Source: Phytobacter massiliensis JC163 (GTDB lineage Bacteria; Pseudomonadota; Gammaproteobacteria; Enterobacterales; Enterobacteriaceae). From it: a DNA stretch of 36,196 nt. Of the stretch, positions 1 to 13,960 are shown piece by piece; within the stretch, counting starts at the first letter, position 1; the number at the start of each line of letters is the position of its first letter. The position numbers and the translations under genes are program-made. The notes under the pieces were generated by a model. That model did no database searches and had not been told where the DNA came from. It was given only the letters and a program-made list of their open reading frames with translations. The stretch covers positions 5,154 to 41,349 of the forward strand of contig NZ_HE578953.1 in assembly GCF_000321045.1 (NCBI RefSeq). Direction: 5' to 3'.

Positions 1-19
1 AGCAAAAGTTCTCGGCTAA
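1..19 (+). CDS. tufB: Elongation factor Tu, last codons (partial)
   Basis: The first 19 bases read in frame as Ala-Lys-Val-Leu-Gly-stop, the usual C-terminus of elongation factor Tu. A terminator hairpin and then secE follow at once, as downstream of tufB in E. coli. EF-Tu delivers aminoacyl-tRNA to the ribosome. Only the 3' end is present, so the call rests on this short tail and on context. Confidence 0.8.
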
Positions 20-50
20 TCGCTGATAACATTTGACGCTATGCGTAAGA

Positions 51-76
51 AAAGGGCATCATTTGATGCCCTTTTT
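51..76 (+). terminator. Rho-independent terminator after tufB
   Basis: An 11-bp stem, AAAGGGCATCA (51-61) with TGATGCCCTTT (64-74), closes on a very short loop and runs into a T tract (72-76). It follows the tufB stop by about 30 bases and separates the tRNA-tufB unit from secE-nusG. Confidence 0.85.
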
Positions 77-97
77 GCACGCTCTCGAATCAGAACC

Positions 98-127
98 TGG
101 CTCATCAGTGATTTTTTTTGTCATAAT
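98..127 (+). promoter_or_regulatory. Candidate secE-nusG promoter
   Basis: An extended -10, TGTCATAAT (119-127), lies 118 bases upstream of the secE start and downstream of the tufB terminator. No good -35 is present at 17 bases. A promoter is expected here because the secE-nusG operon starts after the terminator, but the exact hexamers are my inference. Confidence 0.4.
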
Positions 128-244
128 CATTGCTGAGACAGGCTCTGTAGAAAGCGTTAAGTCCGAAACGCTGAGCATTTCGGTTTGGTTGCCTCGCTTC
201 TGCGGGGCGAAAATGTTTGTCTGATTCTTGTAACAGGTTGGTTT

Positions 245-628
245 ATGAGTGCGAATACCGAAGCTCAAGGGAGCGGGCGCGGCCTGGAAGCGATGAAGTG
301 GGTTGTTGTTGTTGTTCTGCTGCTCGTAGCTATCGTTGGCAACTATCTTTATCGTGACATAATGCTGCCGCTGCGCGCGCTGGCAGTTGTTATTCTGATT
401 GCTGCAGCAGGTGGTGTCGCGCTGTTGACAACAAAGGGTAAAGCGACCGTTGCGTTTGCCCGTGAAGCGAGAACCGAAGTCCGTAAGGTAATTTGGCCGA
501 CTCGCCAGGAAACATTGCACACCACACTGATCGTTGCTGCGGTAACCGCGGTAATGTCACTTATTCTGTGGGGCCTGGATGGTATTCTGGTTCGCCTCGT
601 TTCCTTTATCACTGGCCTGAGGTTCTGA
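245..628 (+). CDS. secE: Preprotein translocase subunit SecE
   Basis: SecE is an essential inner-membrane subunit of the SecYEG channel and clamps the two halves of SecY. The product is 127 residues, the length of E. coli SecE, with three hydrophobic segments at about residues 19-36, 45-62 and 93-120. The conserved cytoplasmic stretch before the last helix (about 70-90) contains [12 protein letters not shown], the SecE family signature. I chose the ATG at 245 (MSANTEAQ) over an in-frame GTG further upstream because it gives the family length. It is followed after one base by nusG, the standard secE-nusG operon. Confidence 0.98.
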
Positions 629-629
629 G

Positions 630-1175
630 ATGTCTGAAGCTCCTAAAAAACGCTGGTACGTCGTTCAGGCGTTTTCCGGTTTTGAAGGTCGCGTAGCCAC
701 GTCGCTGCGTGAACATATCAAATTACACAACATGGAAGAGCTGTTTGGCGAAGTCATGGTACCAACCGAAGAAGTGGTTGAGATCCGTGGCGGCCAGCGT
801 CGCAAAAGCGAACGTAAGTTCTTCCCGGGTTATGTACTGGTTCAGATGGTCATGAACGACGCGAGCTGGCACCTGGTGCGCAGCGTGCCGCGCGTAATGG
901 GCTTCATCGGTGGTACATCCGACCGTCCGGCGCCTATCAGCGATAAAGAAGTCGACGCAATCATGAACCGCCTGCAGCAAGTGGGTGATAAACCGCGTCC
1001 GAAAACGCTGTTCGAGCCGGGTGAGATGGTTCGCGTTAATGACGGTCCGTTCGCCGACTTTAACGGTGTGGTTGAAGAAGTAGACTACGAGAAATCTCGT
1101 CTGAAGGTTTCCGTTTCCATCTTCGGTCGTGCGACCCCGGTAGAGCTGGACTTTAGCCAGGTCGAAAAAGCGTAA
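630..1175 (+). CDS. nusG: Transcription termination/antitermination factor NusG
   Basis: NusG (181 residues, the E. coli length) binds the RNA polymerase clamp through its N-terminal NGN domain (about 1-120, starting [19 protein letters not shown]). Its C-terminal KOW domain (about 125-181, with [19 protein letters not shown]) contacts Rho or ribosomal protein S10, coupling transcription to termination or translation. The start lies one base after the secE stop, so the two genes are co-transcribed. Downstream, a hairpin overlaps the promoter of the ribosomal protein operon. Confidence 0.98.
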
Positions 1176-1206
1176 GGCTGCGATCAAAAAAGCATCGATT
1201 AAATCG

Positions 1207-1235
1207 TTGCACAAGGCGCGAAATTGACATACAAT
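1207..1235 (+). promoter_or_regulatory. P_L11 promoter of the rplKAJL-rpoBC operon
   Basis: TTGCAC (1207-1212) and TACAAT (1230-1235) are separated by 17 bases, a near-consensus sigma-70 promoter about 100 bases upstream of rplK. This is where P_L11 lies in E. coli. The -10 element sits within the nusG terminator hairpin. Confidence 0.85.
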
Positions 1236-1253
1236 TTCGCGCCTTTTGTTTTT
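1215..1253 (+). terminator. nusG terminator hairpin overlapping P_L11
   Basis: A perfect 12-bp stem, GGCGCGAAATTG (1215-1226) with CAATTTCGCGCC (1232-1243), has a 5-base loop and is followed by TTTTGTTTTT. It should end secE-nusG transcripts. The same bases carry the spacer and -10 of P_L11, so terminator and promoter share DNA. Confidence 0.8.
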
Positions 1254-1283
1254 ATGGGCTATGCCCGTAAAACGATTTTTTAT

Positions 1284-2470
<1,187 letters not shown>

Positions 2471-2477
2471 GATTAGC

Positions 2478-2516
2478 TTTACGTGGGCGGTGGATTTGTC
2501 TACAATCTTCGCCCAC
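2478..2516 (+). promoter_or_regulatory. P_L10 promoter with overlapping inverted repeat
   Basis: TTTACG (2478-2483) and TACAAT (2501-2506) with a 17-base spacer form a promoter just after rplA, where E. coli has P_L10. A 7-bp inverted repeat, GTGGGCG (2483-2489) and CGCCCAC (2510-2516), encloses the -10. This promoter adds transcription of rplJL-rpoBC. Confidence 0.75.
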
Positions 2517-2519
2517 TAA

Positions 2520-2741
2520 ATGAATTATCCGGTTGGAGCCTGGCCTAATCCAGGCCTCCGTCCAAGACCGCAGGTGTCTTGAAAAAGACTTAATCCCCTG
2601 CGTAGACGGTGACAGAACCTGAAGACTCTTTTTAAGTACTCTTTGGCTTGTTTCTGCTCACCGTATTAAGACGCTCTTCATTCTGAAGAGTGAAGTGAGT
2701 TCCAGAGCATAAGCTCTGGCAAACATCCAGGAGCAAAGCTA
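2520..2741 (+). promoter_or_regulatory. rplJ leader with L10-L7/L12 autoregulatory structure
   Basis: This 220-base leader has no gene but dense potential secondary structure. Helices include GGAGCCTGG (2535-2543) with CCAGGcCTCC (2550-2559), CTCTTCA (2674-2680) with TGAAGAG (2684-2690), and CCAGAGC (2702-2708) with GCTCTGG (2713-2719). An AGGAG ribosome site lies at 2730-2734. In E. coli the L10(L7/L12)4 complex binds such a leader and represses translation of rplJ and rplL. The same role is inferred from position and similarity. Confidence 0.8.
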
Positions 2742-3239
2742 ATGGCTTTAAATCTTCAAGACAAACAAGCGATTGTTGCTGAAGTCAGCGAAGTAGCCAA
2801 AGGCGCGCTGTCTGCAGTAGTTGCGGATTCCCGCGGCGTAACTGTAGACAAAATGACCGAACTGCGTAAAGCAGGTCGCGAAGCCGGCGTTTACATGCGT
2901 GTTGTTCGTAACACCCTGCTGCGCCGTGTTGTTGAAGGTACTCAGTTTGAGTGCCTGAAAGACGCGTTCGTTGGTCCGACCCTGATTGCATACTCTATGG
3001 AACACCCGGGCGCTGCTGCTCGTCTGTTCAAAGATTTCGCGAAAGCGAATGCAAAATTTGAGGTCAAAGCCGCTGCCTTTGAAGGTGAGTTGATCCCGGC
3101 ATCGCAAATCGATCGCCTGGCAACCCTGCCGACCTACGAAGAAGCAATTGCACGCCTGATGGCAACCATGAAAGAAGCCTCTGCTGGCAAACTGGTTCGT
3201 ACTCTGGCTGCTGTACGCGATGCGAAAGAAGCTGCTTAA
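2742..3239 (+). CDS. rplJ: 50S ribosomal protein L10
   Basis: L10 (165 residues) is the base of the L7/L12 stalk. Its N-terminal domain (about 1-130) binds 23S rRNA beside L11. Its C-terminal helix (about 135-165, starting near [20 protein letters not shown]) carries the sites for L7/L12 dimers. It also acts as translational repressor of its own message with L7/L12. The length equals E. coli L10. The start at 2742 has a clear AGGAG 7 bases upstream, and rplL follows after 66 bases. Confidence 0.98.
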   Translation: MALNLQDKQAIVAEVSEVAKGALSAVVADSRGVTVDKMTELRKAGREAGVYMRVVRNTLLRRVVEGTQFECLKDAFVGPTLIAYSMEHPGAAARLFKDFAKANAKFEVKAAAFEGELIPASQIDRLATLPTYEEAIARLMATMKEASAGKLVRTLAAVRDAKEAA

Positions 3240-3305
3240 TCGCAGTTATCTTTGTAAAGCATTCGCTTACGTATAAACTTATTCTGATATTCAGGAACAA
3301 TTTAA

Positions 3306-3674
<369 letters not shown>

Positions 3675-3692
3675 GCCAACCCTTCCGGTTGC

Positions 3693-3744
3693 AGCCTGAG
3701 AAATCAGGCTGATGGCTGGTGACTTTTTGGTCACCAGCCTTTTT
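3693..3744 (+). terminator. rplL-rpoB transcription attenuator
   Basis: A 10-bp stem, GGCTGGTGAC (3714-3723) with GTCACCAGCC (3730-3739), runs into TTTTT (3740-3744). A second hairpin precedes it: AGCCTGA (3693-3699), GAAA tetraloop, TCAGGCT (3704-3710). In E. coli a terminator at this site stops most transcripts, so RNA polymerase subunits are made at a fraction of the ribosomal protein level. Confidence 0.85.
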
Positions 3745-3993
3745 GCGCTGTAAGGCGCCAGTAGCGTTTCACACTGTTTGACTACTGCTGTGCCTTTCAA
3801 TGCTTGTTTCTATCGACGACTTAATATACTGCGACAGAGCGCCCGTTCTGTGTAAATCGCAATGAAATGGTTTAAGCGTGATAGCAACAGGCATTGCGGA
3901 AAGTATCCATTTTCCGGTCAACAAAATAGTGTTGCATAAACTGTCCCTCCGATGGGCAGAGTGGGTCGACTTGTCAGCGAGCTGAGGAACCCT
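3745..3993 (+). other. rpoB leader, possible RNase III processing stem
   Basis: No gene is supported in these 249 bases between the attenuator and rpoB. CAGTAG (3759-3764) can pair with CTACTG (3782-3787) at the place where E. coli has an RNase III processing site in the rplL-rpoB spacer. Processing here is inferred from that precedent only. Confidence 0.4.
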
Positions 3994-6900
3994 ATGGTTT
4001 ACTCCTATACCGAGAAAAAACGTATTCGTAAGGATTTTGGTAAACGTCCACAAGTTCTGGACATTCCATATCTCCTTTCTATCCAGCTTGACTCGTTCCA
4101 GAAGTTTATCGAGCAAGATCCTGAAGGGCAGTACGGTCTGGAAGCGGCTTTCCGCTCCGTGTTCCCAATTCAAAGCTATAGCGGCAATTCCGAGCTGCAG
4201 TACGTCAGCTATCGCCTTGGCGAGCCGGTGTTTGACGTTAAAGAATGTCAGATCCGTGGCGTGACCTATTCCGCACCGCTGCGCGTAAAACTGCGTCTGG
4301 TGATCTACGAGCGCGAAGCGCCGGAAGGCACCGTAAAAGACATCAAAGAACAAGAAGTGTACATGGGCGAAATTCCGCTCATGACCGACAACGGTACTTT
4401 TGTAATTAACGGTACTGAGCGCGTTATCGTTTCTCAGCTGCACCGTAGCCCTGGCGTCTTCTTTGACTCCGATAAAGGTAAAACCCACTCTTCGGGTAAA
4501 GTACTGTATAACGCGCGTATCATTCCTTACCGTGGTTCCTGGCTGGACTTCGAGTTCGATCCGAAAGACAACCTGTTTGTCCGTATCGACCGTCGTCGTA
4601 AACTGCCTGCGACCATCATCCTGCGCGCGCTGGATTACACCACTGAGCAGATTCTTGATCTGTTCTTTGAAAAAGTTGTCTTTGAAATCCGTGACAACAA
4701 GCTGCAGATGGAACTAGTGCCGGAACGCCTGCGTGGCGAGACCGCATCTTTCGACATCGAAGCTAACGGTAAAGTGTATGTAGAAAAAGGCCGTCGCATC
4801 ACTGCGCGCCATATTCGTCAGCTGGAAAAAGACGAGATTCAGCACATTGAAGTACCGGTTGAGTACATCGCAGGCAAAGTCGCCTCTAAAGACTATGTCG
4901 ACGAATCTACCGGCGAGCTGATCTGCCCGGCGAACATGGAGCTGAGCCTGGATCTGCTGGCTAAACTGAGCCAGGCAGGTCACAAGCGTATCGAAACGCT
5001 GTTCACCAACGATCTGGACCACGGTCCGTACATGTCTGAGACAGTGCGTATCGACCCGACCAACGACCGTCTGAGCGCGCTGGTAGAAATCTACCGCATG
5101 ATGCGTCCGGGCGAGCCGCCGACTCGTGAAGCGGCAGAAGGCCTGTTCGAGAACCTGTTCTTCTCCGAAGACCGCTACGATCTGTCTGCGGTTGGTCGTA
5201 TGAAGTTCAACCGTTCTCTGCTGCGCGACGAAATCGAAGGCTCCGGTATCCTGAGCAAAGCTGACATCATCGACGTGATGAAAAAGCTCATCGATATTCG
5301 TAACGGTAAAGGCGAAGTGGATGATATCGACCACCTCGGCAACCGTCGTATTCGTTCCGTTGGCGAAATGGCGGAAAACCAGTTCCGTGTTGGCCTGGTA
5401 CGTGTAGAGCGTGCGGTGAAAGAGCGTCTGTCTCTGGGCGATCTGGATACCCTGATGCCTCAGGATATGATCAACGCCAAGCCGATTTCCGCGGCAGTGA
5501 AAGAGTTCTTCGGTTCCAGCCAGCTGTCTCAGTTTATGGACCAGAACAACCCGCTGTCTGAGATCACGCACAAGCGTCGTATCTCCGCACTCGGCCCGGG
5601 CGGTCTGACCCGTGAGCGCGCAGGCTTTGAAGTTCGAGACGTACACCCGACTCACTACGGTCGCGTATGTCCTATCGAAACGCCTGAAGGTCCGAACATC
5701 GGTCTGATCAACTCCCTGTCCGTGTACGCACAGACTAACGAATACGGTTTCCTTGAGACCCCGTATCGTAAAGTGACCGACGGTGTTGTTACCGACGAAA
5801 TTCATTACCTGTCTGCTATCGAAGAAGGCAACTACGTTATCGCTCAGGCGAACTCCAACCTGGATGAAGAAGGCCACTTCGAAGAAGATCTGGTTACCTG
5901 CCGTAGCAAAGGCGAATCCAGCTTGTTCAGCCGCGATCAGGTTGACTACATGGACGTATCCACCCAGCAGGTGGTTTCCGTCGGTGCGTCCCTGATCCCG
6001 TTCCTGGAACACGATGACGCCAACCGTGCATTGATGGGTGCGAACATGCAACGTCAGGCGGTTCCGACTCTGCGTGCTGATAAGCCGCTGGTTGGTACCG
6101 GTATGGAACGTGCTGTTGCCGTTGACTCCGGTGTTACTGCGGTGGCTAAGCGTGGCGGTCTGGTTCAGTACGTGGATGCGTCCCGTATCGTTATTAAAGT
6201 TAACGAAGACGAGATGTACCCGGGCGAAGCAGGTATCGACATCTATAACCTGACCAAATACACCCGCTCTAACCAAAACACCTGTATCAACCAGATGCCG
6301 TGTGTTTCCCTGGGTGAGCCGGTTGAGCGCGGCGACGTGCTGGCAGACGGTCCGTCCACCGACCTCGGTGAACTGGCGCTCGGTCAGAACATGCGCGTGG
6401 CGTTCATGCCGTGGAACGGCTACAACTTCGAAGACTCCATCCTCGTATCCGAGCGTGTTGTCCAGGAAGACCGTTTCACCACCATCCACATTCAGGAACT
6501 GGCGTGCGTGTCCCGTGACACCAAGCTGGGGCCGGAAGAGATCACCGCTGACATCCCGAACGTGGGTGAAGCTGCGCTCTCCAAACTGGATGAATCCGGT
6601 ATCGTTTATATCGGCGCGGAAGTGACCGGCGGCGACATTCTGGTGGGTAAGGTAACGCCGAAAGGTGAAACCCAGCTGACCCCAGAAGAGAAACTGCTGC
6701 GCGCGATCTTCGGTGAGAAAGCGTCTGACGTTAAAGACTCTTCTCTGCGCGTCCCGAACGGCGTTTCCGGTACGGTTATCGACGTTCAGGTCTTTACCCG
6801 CGATGGCGTGGAAAAAGACAAGCGTGCGCTGGAAATCGAAGAGATGCAGCTCAAACAGGCGAAGAAAGACCTGTCTGAAGAACTGCAGATCCTTGAAGCC

Positions 6901-8022
6901 GGTCTGTTTGGCCGTATCCGTGCTGTGCTGATTGCTGGCGGCGTTGAAGCTGAGAAGCTCGACAAACTGCCGCGCGATCGCTGGCTGGAACTGGGCCTGA
7001 CCGACGAAGAGAAACAAAATCAGCTGGAACAGCTGGCTGAGCAGTATGACGAACTGAAACACGAGTTCGAGAAAAAACTCGAAGCGAAACGCCGCAAAAT
7101 CACTCAGGGCGACGATCTGGCACCGGGCGTGCTGAAAATCGTCAAGGTGTATCTGGCCGTTAAACGTCAGATCCAGCCGGGTGACAAAATGGCAGGTCGT
7201 CACGGTAACAAGGGTGTAATTTCTAAGATCAACCCGATCGAAGATATGCCGCACGATGCTAACGGTACGCCGGTAGATATCGTACTGAACCCGCTGGGCG
7301 TACCGTCTCGTATGAACATCGGTCAGATTCTGGAAACCCACCTGGGTATGGCTGCGAAAGGTATCGGCGATAAGATCAACGCCATGCTGAAACAGCAGCA
7401 GGAAGTCGCCAAACTGCGCGAATTCATCCAGAAGGCGTATGACCTTGGTGCCGACGTTCGTCAGAAAGTTGACCTGAACACCTTCAGCGATGAAGAAGTA
7501 CTGCGTCTGGCTGAGAACCTGAAAAAAGGTATGCCGATCGCAACGCCGGTCTTCGACGGTGCGAAAGAAGCGGAAATTAAAGAGCTGCTGCAGCTGGGCG
7601 ACCTGCCGACCTCCGGTCAGATCACCCTGTTCGACGGCCGCACCGGTGAACAGTTTGAGCGTCCGGTAACCGTCGGTTACATGTACATGCTGAAACTGAA
7701 CCACCTGGTCGACGACAAGATGCACGCGCGTTCTACCGGTTCCTACAGCCTGGTTACTCAGCAGCCGCTGGGTGGTAAGGCGCAGTTCGGTGGTCAGCGC
7801 TTCGGGGAGATGGAAGTGTGGGCGCTGGAAGCATACGGCGCCGCCTACACCCTGCAGGAAATGCTCACCGTTAAGTCCGATGACGTCAACGGTCGTACCA
7901 AGATGTATAAGAACATCGTGGACGGCAACCATCAGATGGAACCGGGCATGCCAGAGTCCTTCAACGTACTGTTGAAAGAGATTCGTTCGCTGGGTATCAA
8001 CATCGAACTGGAAGACGAGTAA
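3994..8022 (+). CDS. rpoB: DNA-directed RNA polymerase subunit beta
   Basis: The beta subunit of RNA polymerase has 1342 residues, the E. coli length, when started at the ATG at 3994 ([16 protein letters not shown]). A longer in-frame start at 3952 would add 14 residues absent from the family. The rifampicin pocket, [20 protein letters not shown] followed by [11 protein letters not shown], is wild type at the usual resistance positions. The C-terminal region contains the conserved MHARSTGPYSL-like segment, here [11 protein letters not shown], and [18 protein letters not shown]. It forms one pincer and much of the active-site wall. It is co-transcribed with rpoC, 76 bases downstream. Confidence 0.99.
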   Translation: MVYSYTEKKRIRKDFGKRPQVLDIPYLLSIQLDSFQKFIEQDPEGQYGLEAAFRSVFPIQSYSGNSELQYVSYRLGEPVFDVKECQIRGVTYSAPLRVKLRLVIYEREAPEGTVKDIKEQEVYMGEIPLMTDNGTFVINGTERVIVSQLHRSPGVFFDSDKGKTHSSGKVLYNARIIPYRGSWLDFEFDPKDNLFVRIDRRRKLPATIILRALDYTTEQILDLFFEKVVFEIRDNKLQMELVPERLRGETASFDIEANGKVYVEKGRRITARHIRQLEKDEIQHIEVPVEYIAGKVASKDYVDESTGELICPANMELSLDLLAKLSQAGHKRIETLFTNDLDHGPYMSETVRIDPTNDRLSALVEIYRMMRPGEPPTREAAEGLFENLFFSEDRYDLSAVGRMKFNRSLLRDEIEGSGILSKADIIDVMKKLIDIRNGKGEVDDIDHLGNRRIRSVGEMAENQFRVGLVRVERAVKERLSLGDLDTLMPQDMINAKPISAAVKEFFGSSQLSQFMDQNNPLSEITHKRRISALGPGGLTRERAGFEVRDVHPTHYGRVCPIETPEGPNIGLINSLSVYAQTNEYGFLETPYRKVTDGVVTDEIHYLSAIEEGNYVIAQANSNLDEEGHFEEDLVTCRSKGESSLFSRDQVDYMDVSTQQVVSVGASLIPFLEHDDANRALMGANMQRQAVPTLRADKPLVGTGMERAVAVDSGVTAVAKRGGLVQYVDASRIVIKVNEDEMYPGEAGIDIYNLTKYTRSNQNTCINQMPCVSLGEPVERGDVLADGPSTDLGELALGQNMRVAFMPWNGYNFEDSILVSERVVQEDRFTTIHIQELACVSRDTKLGPEEITADIPNVGEAALSKLDESGIVYIGAEVTGGDILVGKVTPKGETQLTPEEKLLRAIFGEKASDVKDSSLRVPNGVSGTVIDVQVFTRDGVEKDKRALEIEEMQLKQAKKDLSEELQILEAGLFGRIRAVLIAGGVEAEKLDKLPRDRWLELGLTDEEKQNQLEQLAEQYDELKHEFEKKLEAKRRKITQGDDLAPGVLKIVKVYLAVKRQIQPGDKMAGRHGNKGVISKINPIEDMPHDANGTPVDIVLNPLGVPSRMNIGQILETHLGMAAKGIGDKINAMLKQQQEVAKLREFIQKAYDLGADVRQKVDLNTFSDEEVLRLAENLKKGMPIATPVFDGAKEAEIKELLQLGDLPTSGQITLFDGRTGEQFERPVTVGYMYMLKLNHLVDDKMHARSTGSYSLVTQQPLGGKAQFGGQRFGEMEVWALEAYGAAYTLQEMLTVKSDDVNGRTKMYKNIVDGNHQMEPGMPESFNVLLKEIRSLGINIELEDE

Positions 8023-8098
8023 TTCTCGCTCAAACAGGTCACTGCTGTCGGGGTAAAATCCGACAGCAGAGTGTGCTAACTCCGACGGGAGCAAATCC

Positions 8099-12322
<4,224 letters not shown>

Positions 12323-12349
12323 TCGTTCCGACGCCTTAACGTCATGCGA

Positions 12350-12380
12350 AACTGCACCCACCAGGGTGCAGTTTTTTTTT
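12350..12380 (+). terminator. Terminator of the rplKAJL-rpoBC operon
   Basis: A 10-bp stem, AACTGCACCC (12350-12359) with GGGTGCAGTT (12364-12373), has an ACCA loop and is followed by nine T residues (12372-12380). It lies 28 bases after the rpoC stop. Confidence 0.92.
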
Positions 12381-12640
12381 GCTTCTCTAAAATCCTGCCC
12401 GCTTCCAGCGCCGGGTGTTTACCGCCGTCAGGGTTTGCTCCGCAACGGAGTAAAATAAACGGTCGAATAAAATGAAATGTTGTTTTAGTCGTGTGCGTCA
12501 CATTTCATCGTGCGTTTTTACCCTTACCGAAAGCCGTTATCCCATATACTTTTGGCCTGGTGTAGCGATCCCGATCCTGCCGCCTCTCTGAGCGGCCAGC
12601 GTTTCTCAATATTAAGCGTACGTTCTAGCGAGGTGCGGTC
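12381..12640 (+). promoter_or_regulatory. Upstream region of the cupin gene with a KdgR-like operator
   Basis: This 260-base region has no gene I can support. AATGAAATGTTGTTTTAGT (12471-12489) fits, at all but one position, the KdgR operator pattern AATRAAAYRNYRTTTYATT as I remember it. A -10 like TATACT lies at 12545-12550 without a clear -35. The KdgF-like product makes regulation by KdgR plausible, but both the operator and the promoter are inferences. Confidence 0.35.
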
Positions 12641-12964
12641 ATGTTTGTTTATAAGAATGAAACCACTCTGGAAGATTTAGGCAATGGCGTTACCCGCCGT
12701 ATTCTGGCCCATGCTGGCGGGATGATGGCCGTCGAGGTGAATTTCACAGAAGGCGCGGTTGGCCCGTTGCATAGCCATCCGCATGAGCAGCTTACCTATG
12801 TTTTATCGGGCCGTTTTAACTTCACCATCGATGGCGTAACAAAGGAAGTCGCAGCGGGCGACACGCTGTATAAAAAGCCGAACGTGGTTCATGGCTGTGT
12901 CTGCCTTGAGGCGGGAACATTGCTGGATACCTTTACGCCGCAGCGCGAAGATTTTTTGTCGTAG
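12641..12964 (+). CDS. Small cupin protein, KdgF-like
   Basis: The product is 107 residues, one cupin barrel. Cupin motif 1 is intact with the spacing G-x5-H-x-H-x3-Q-x6-G (Gly38, His44, His46, Gln50, Gly57). Gln replaces the usual Glu, as in KdgF. Motif 2 supplies His84 (GDTLYKKPNVVHG). These four residues should hold a metal. KdgF proteins speed opening of the unsaturated uronates released from pectin and alginate to linear ketouronates, and the overall similarity to KdgF is good. The gene is alone between the rpoC terminator and a convergent PTS unit, so it lacks pathway neighbours. Another small sugar-binding cupin is possible. Confidence 0.75.
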   Translation: MFVYKNETTLEDLGNGVTRRILAHAGGMMAVEVNFTEGAVGPLHSHPHEQLTYVLSGRFNFTIDGVTKEVAAGDTLYKKPNVVHGCVCLEAGTLLDTFTPQREDFLS

Positions 12965-12970
12965 ATATTT

Positions 12971-13003
12971 CACCGGCGCGATGGAAAGCCTATCGCGCCG
13001 GTG
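12971..13003. other. Perfect hairpin between convergent genes
   Basis: A perfect 12-bp inverted repeat, CACCGGCGCGAT (12971-12982) with ATCGCGCCGGTG (12992-13003), lies between the cupin stop and the convergent PTS gene stop. Neither strand has a T tract after it, so it is not a classical intrinsic terminator. It may protect 3' ends or assist termination for both genes. Confidence 0.6.
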
Positions 13004-13021
13004 CCGTAATCAAACAGCGTA

Positions 13022-13339
13022 TTAATTTGCCGGCGGCAGCCTTTTATAAAGTTCAATCATATCGCCTGCCAGATCCTGAATGACCATCGCGTTCATTAAG
13101 TGATCCTGCGAGTGGACGGTAATCAGGTTGACCGGAAGCTTGCCGGAGCCTTCATCCAGCCCAATAAGCTGCGTCTGGATTTTATGCGCGCCTTTTACAA
13201 ACTCGTGAGACTCTTTCATCGCCTCTTCCGCGCCGTCGAAATCGCCTTTGCGCGCCAGCTGTAGGGCGGTCAGGGCCGCGCTTCGCGCCGCGCCCGCATT
13301 AACCAGCAGCTCCATAATGATTGTCTCTAAATCTTCCAT
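13022..13339 (-). CDS. PTS lactose/cellobiose-type IIA component
   Basis: The product is 105 residues of the Lac/cellobiose IIA (ChbA/LacF) family, a helical trimer that passes phosphate from HPr to IIB. The active-site motif VHSQDHLMNAM gives the phosphorylated histidine as His76 and the metal-binding aspartate as Asp79. It starts 4 bases after the IIB gene and is the last gene of the pair. No IIC permease, phospho-beta-glucosidase or regulator is next to it, so its sugar is unknown. IIA and IIB may serve a permease encoded elsewhere. Confidence 0.88.
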   Translation of the reverse strand: MEDLETIIMELLVNAGAARSAALTALQLARKGDFDGAEEAMKESHEFVKGAHKIQTQLIGLDEGSGKLPVNLITVHSQDHLMNAMVIQDLAGDMIELYKRLPPAN

Positions 13340-13343
13340 GCGT

Positions 13344-13649
13344 TTACTCCATCAGTTTGAGCGCTTTTTCCAGCACGGCGTCGCCTTTCATCATGCCGTA
13401 ATCCATCATATCGATCACTGCGACTTTCTTGCCAAGCGGTTCGGCCTGTTCCTGAAGCTTAGCCAGTTCATATTTCACCTGCGGCCCCAGCAACACAATA
13501 TCTGCCGTGGCGATATTGTCTTTAAACTCCGCCACAGGCACGGCCTTTATAGAAACCTCAACCCCTTTTTTCTGCGCTGCGTCTTTCATGCGTTGAACCA
13601 GCATGCTGGTGGACATCCCCGCAGCACAGCATAAAACGATGTTTTTCAT
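13344..13649 (-). CDS. PTS lactose/cellobiose-type IIB component
   Basis: The product is 101 residues of the cellobiose IIB (ChbB) family. The phosphocysteine loop near the N-terminus reads CCAAGMSTSMLV. Cys8 is in the C-x2-G-M-S-T-S position that accepts phosphate from IIA before passing it to the sugar on IIC. The remaining sequence fits the small Rossmann-like IIB fold, with hydrophobic strands at about 48-54 (ADIVLLG) and 75-80. It is the first gene of the IIB-IIA unit, with a CRP-type promoter upstream. Confidence 0.88.
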   Translation of the reverse strand: MKNIVLCCAAGMSTSMLVQRMKDAAQKKGVEVSIKAVPVAEFKDNIATADIVLLGPQVKYELAKLQEQAEPLGKKVAVIDMMDYGMMKGDAVLEKALKLME

Positions 13650-13681
13650 AGTCAGCCTCGATGTGGATGGGATATCTGATA

Positions 13682-13741
13682 ATTATCCCGCGCGGTCTGC
13701 CCCCACAACCGCAACGCCCTGAATGTGTGTCTGGCATCACA
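13682..13741 (-). promoter_or_regulatory. CRP site and promoter of the PTS IIB-IIA unit
   Basis: On the minus strand TGTGATGCCAGACACA (13741-13726) matches the CRP pattern TGTGA-N6-TCACA at nine of ten positions. A -10 like GATAAT (13687-13682) lies downstream, preceded at 17 bases by a weak GGTTGT. The CRP site would be centred about 59 to 61 bases upstream of the start, the class I position. This fits catabolite control of a PTS operon. Confidence 0.6.
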
Positions 13742-13960
13742 AACATTCACTATGGTCTCTGAAACCGGTTACAACCATTTGACGAAACGGCGGATATCGA
13801 CGCAAAAAGCGCGAATCAGGCTGGCCGGGAAGGGAGGCGGGGTGGCAGCGAGAGGAGTGTCCACCCCGGCCAGCAACTGCTGCTGACCGGGGAAGAGTAG
13901 GGAAGACGCGCGGCGTGCTCAACGGCTCGCTTTACGTTCCGGAAGCGGGCTTCCACACTA
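13742..13960. other. thiH-PTS intergenic region
   Basis: No gene is supported here. A hairpin, CCCCGG-c-CAGCA (13864-13875) with TGCTG-a-CCGGGG (13881-13892), lies about 70 bases after the thiH stop and may help end the thiamin operon, though no T tract follows on the minus strand. CCCGGCCAGC (13865-13874) could instead pair with GCTGGCCGGG (13820-13829). Confidence 0.4.

Noticed and set aside
3952-3993. A longer N-terminus for RpoB
   Set aside because: The 14 extra residues are absent from E. coli RpoB. The ATG at 3994 gives the exact family length.
5500-5650. Possible rifampicin-resistance changes in rpoB
   Set aside because: The resistance-determining region reads as wild type at the usual positions (Asp516, His526, Ser531 by E. 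coli numbering).
12971-13003. Intrinsic terminator or REP element between the cupin and PTS genes
   Set aside because: The stem is perfect but there is no T tract on either strand, and it does not match the REP consensus I know.
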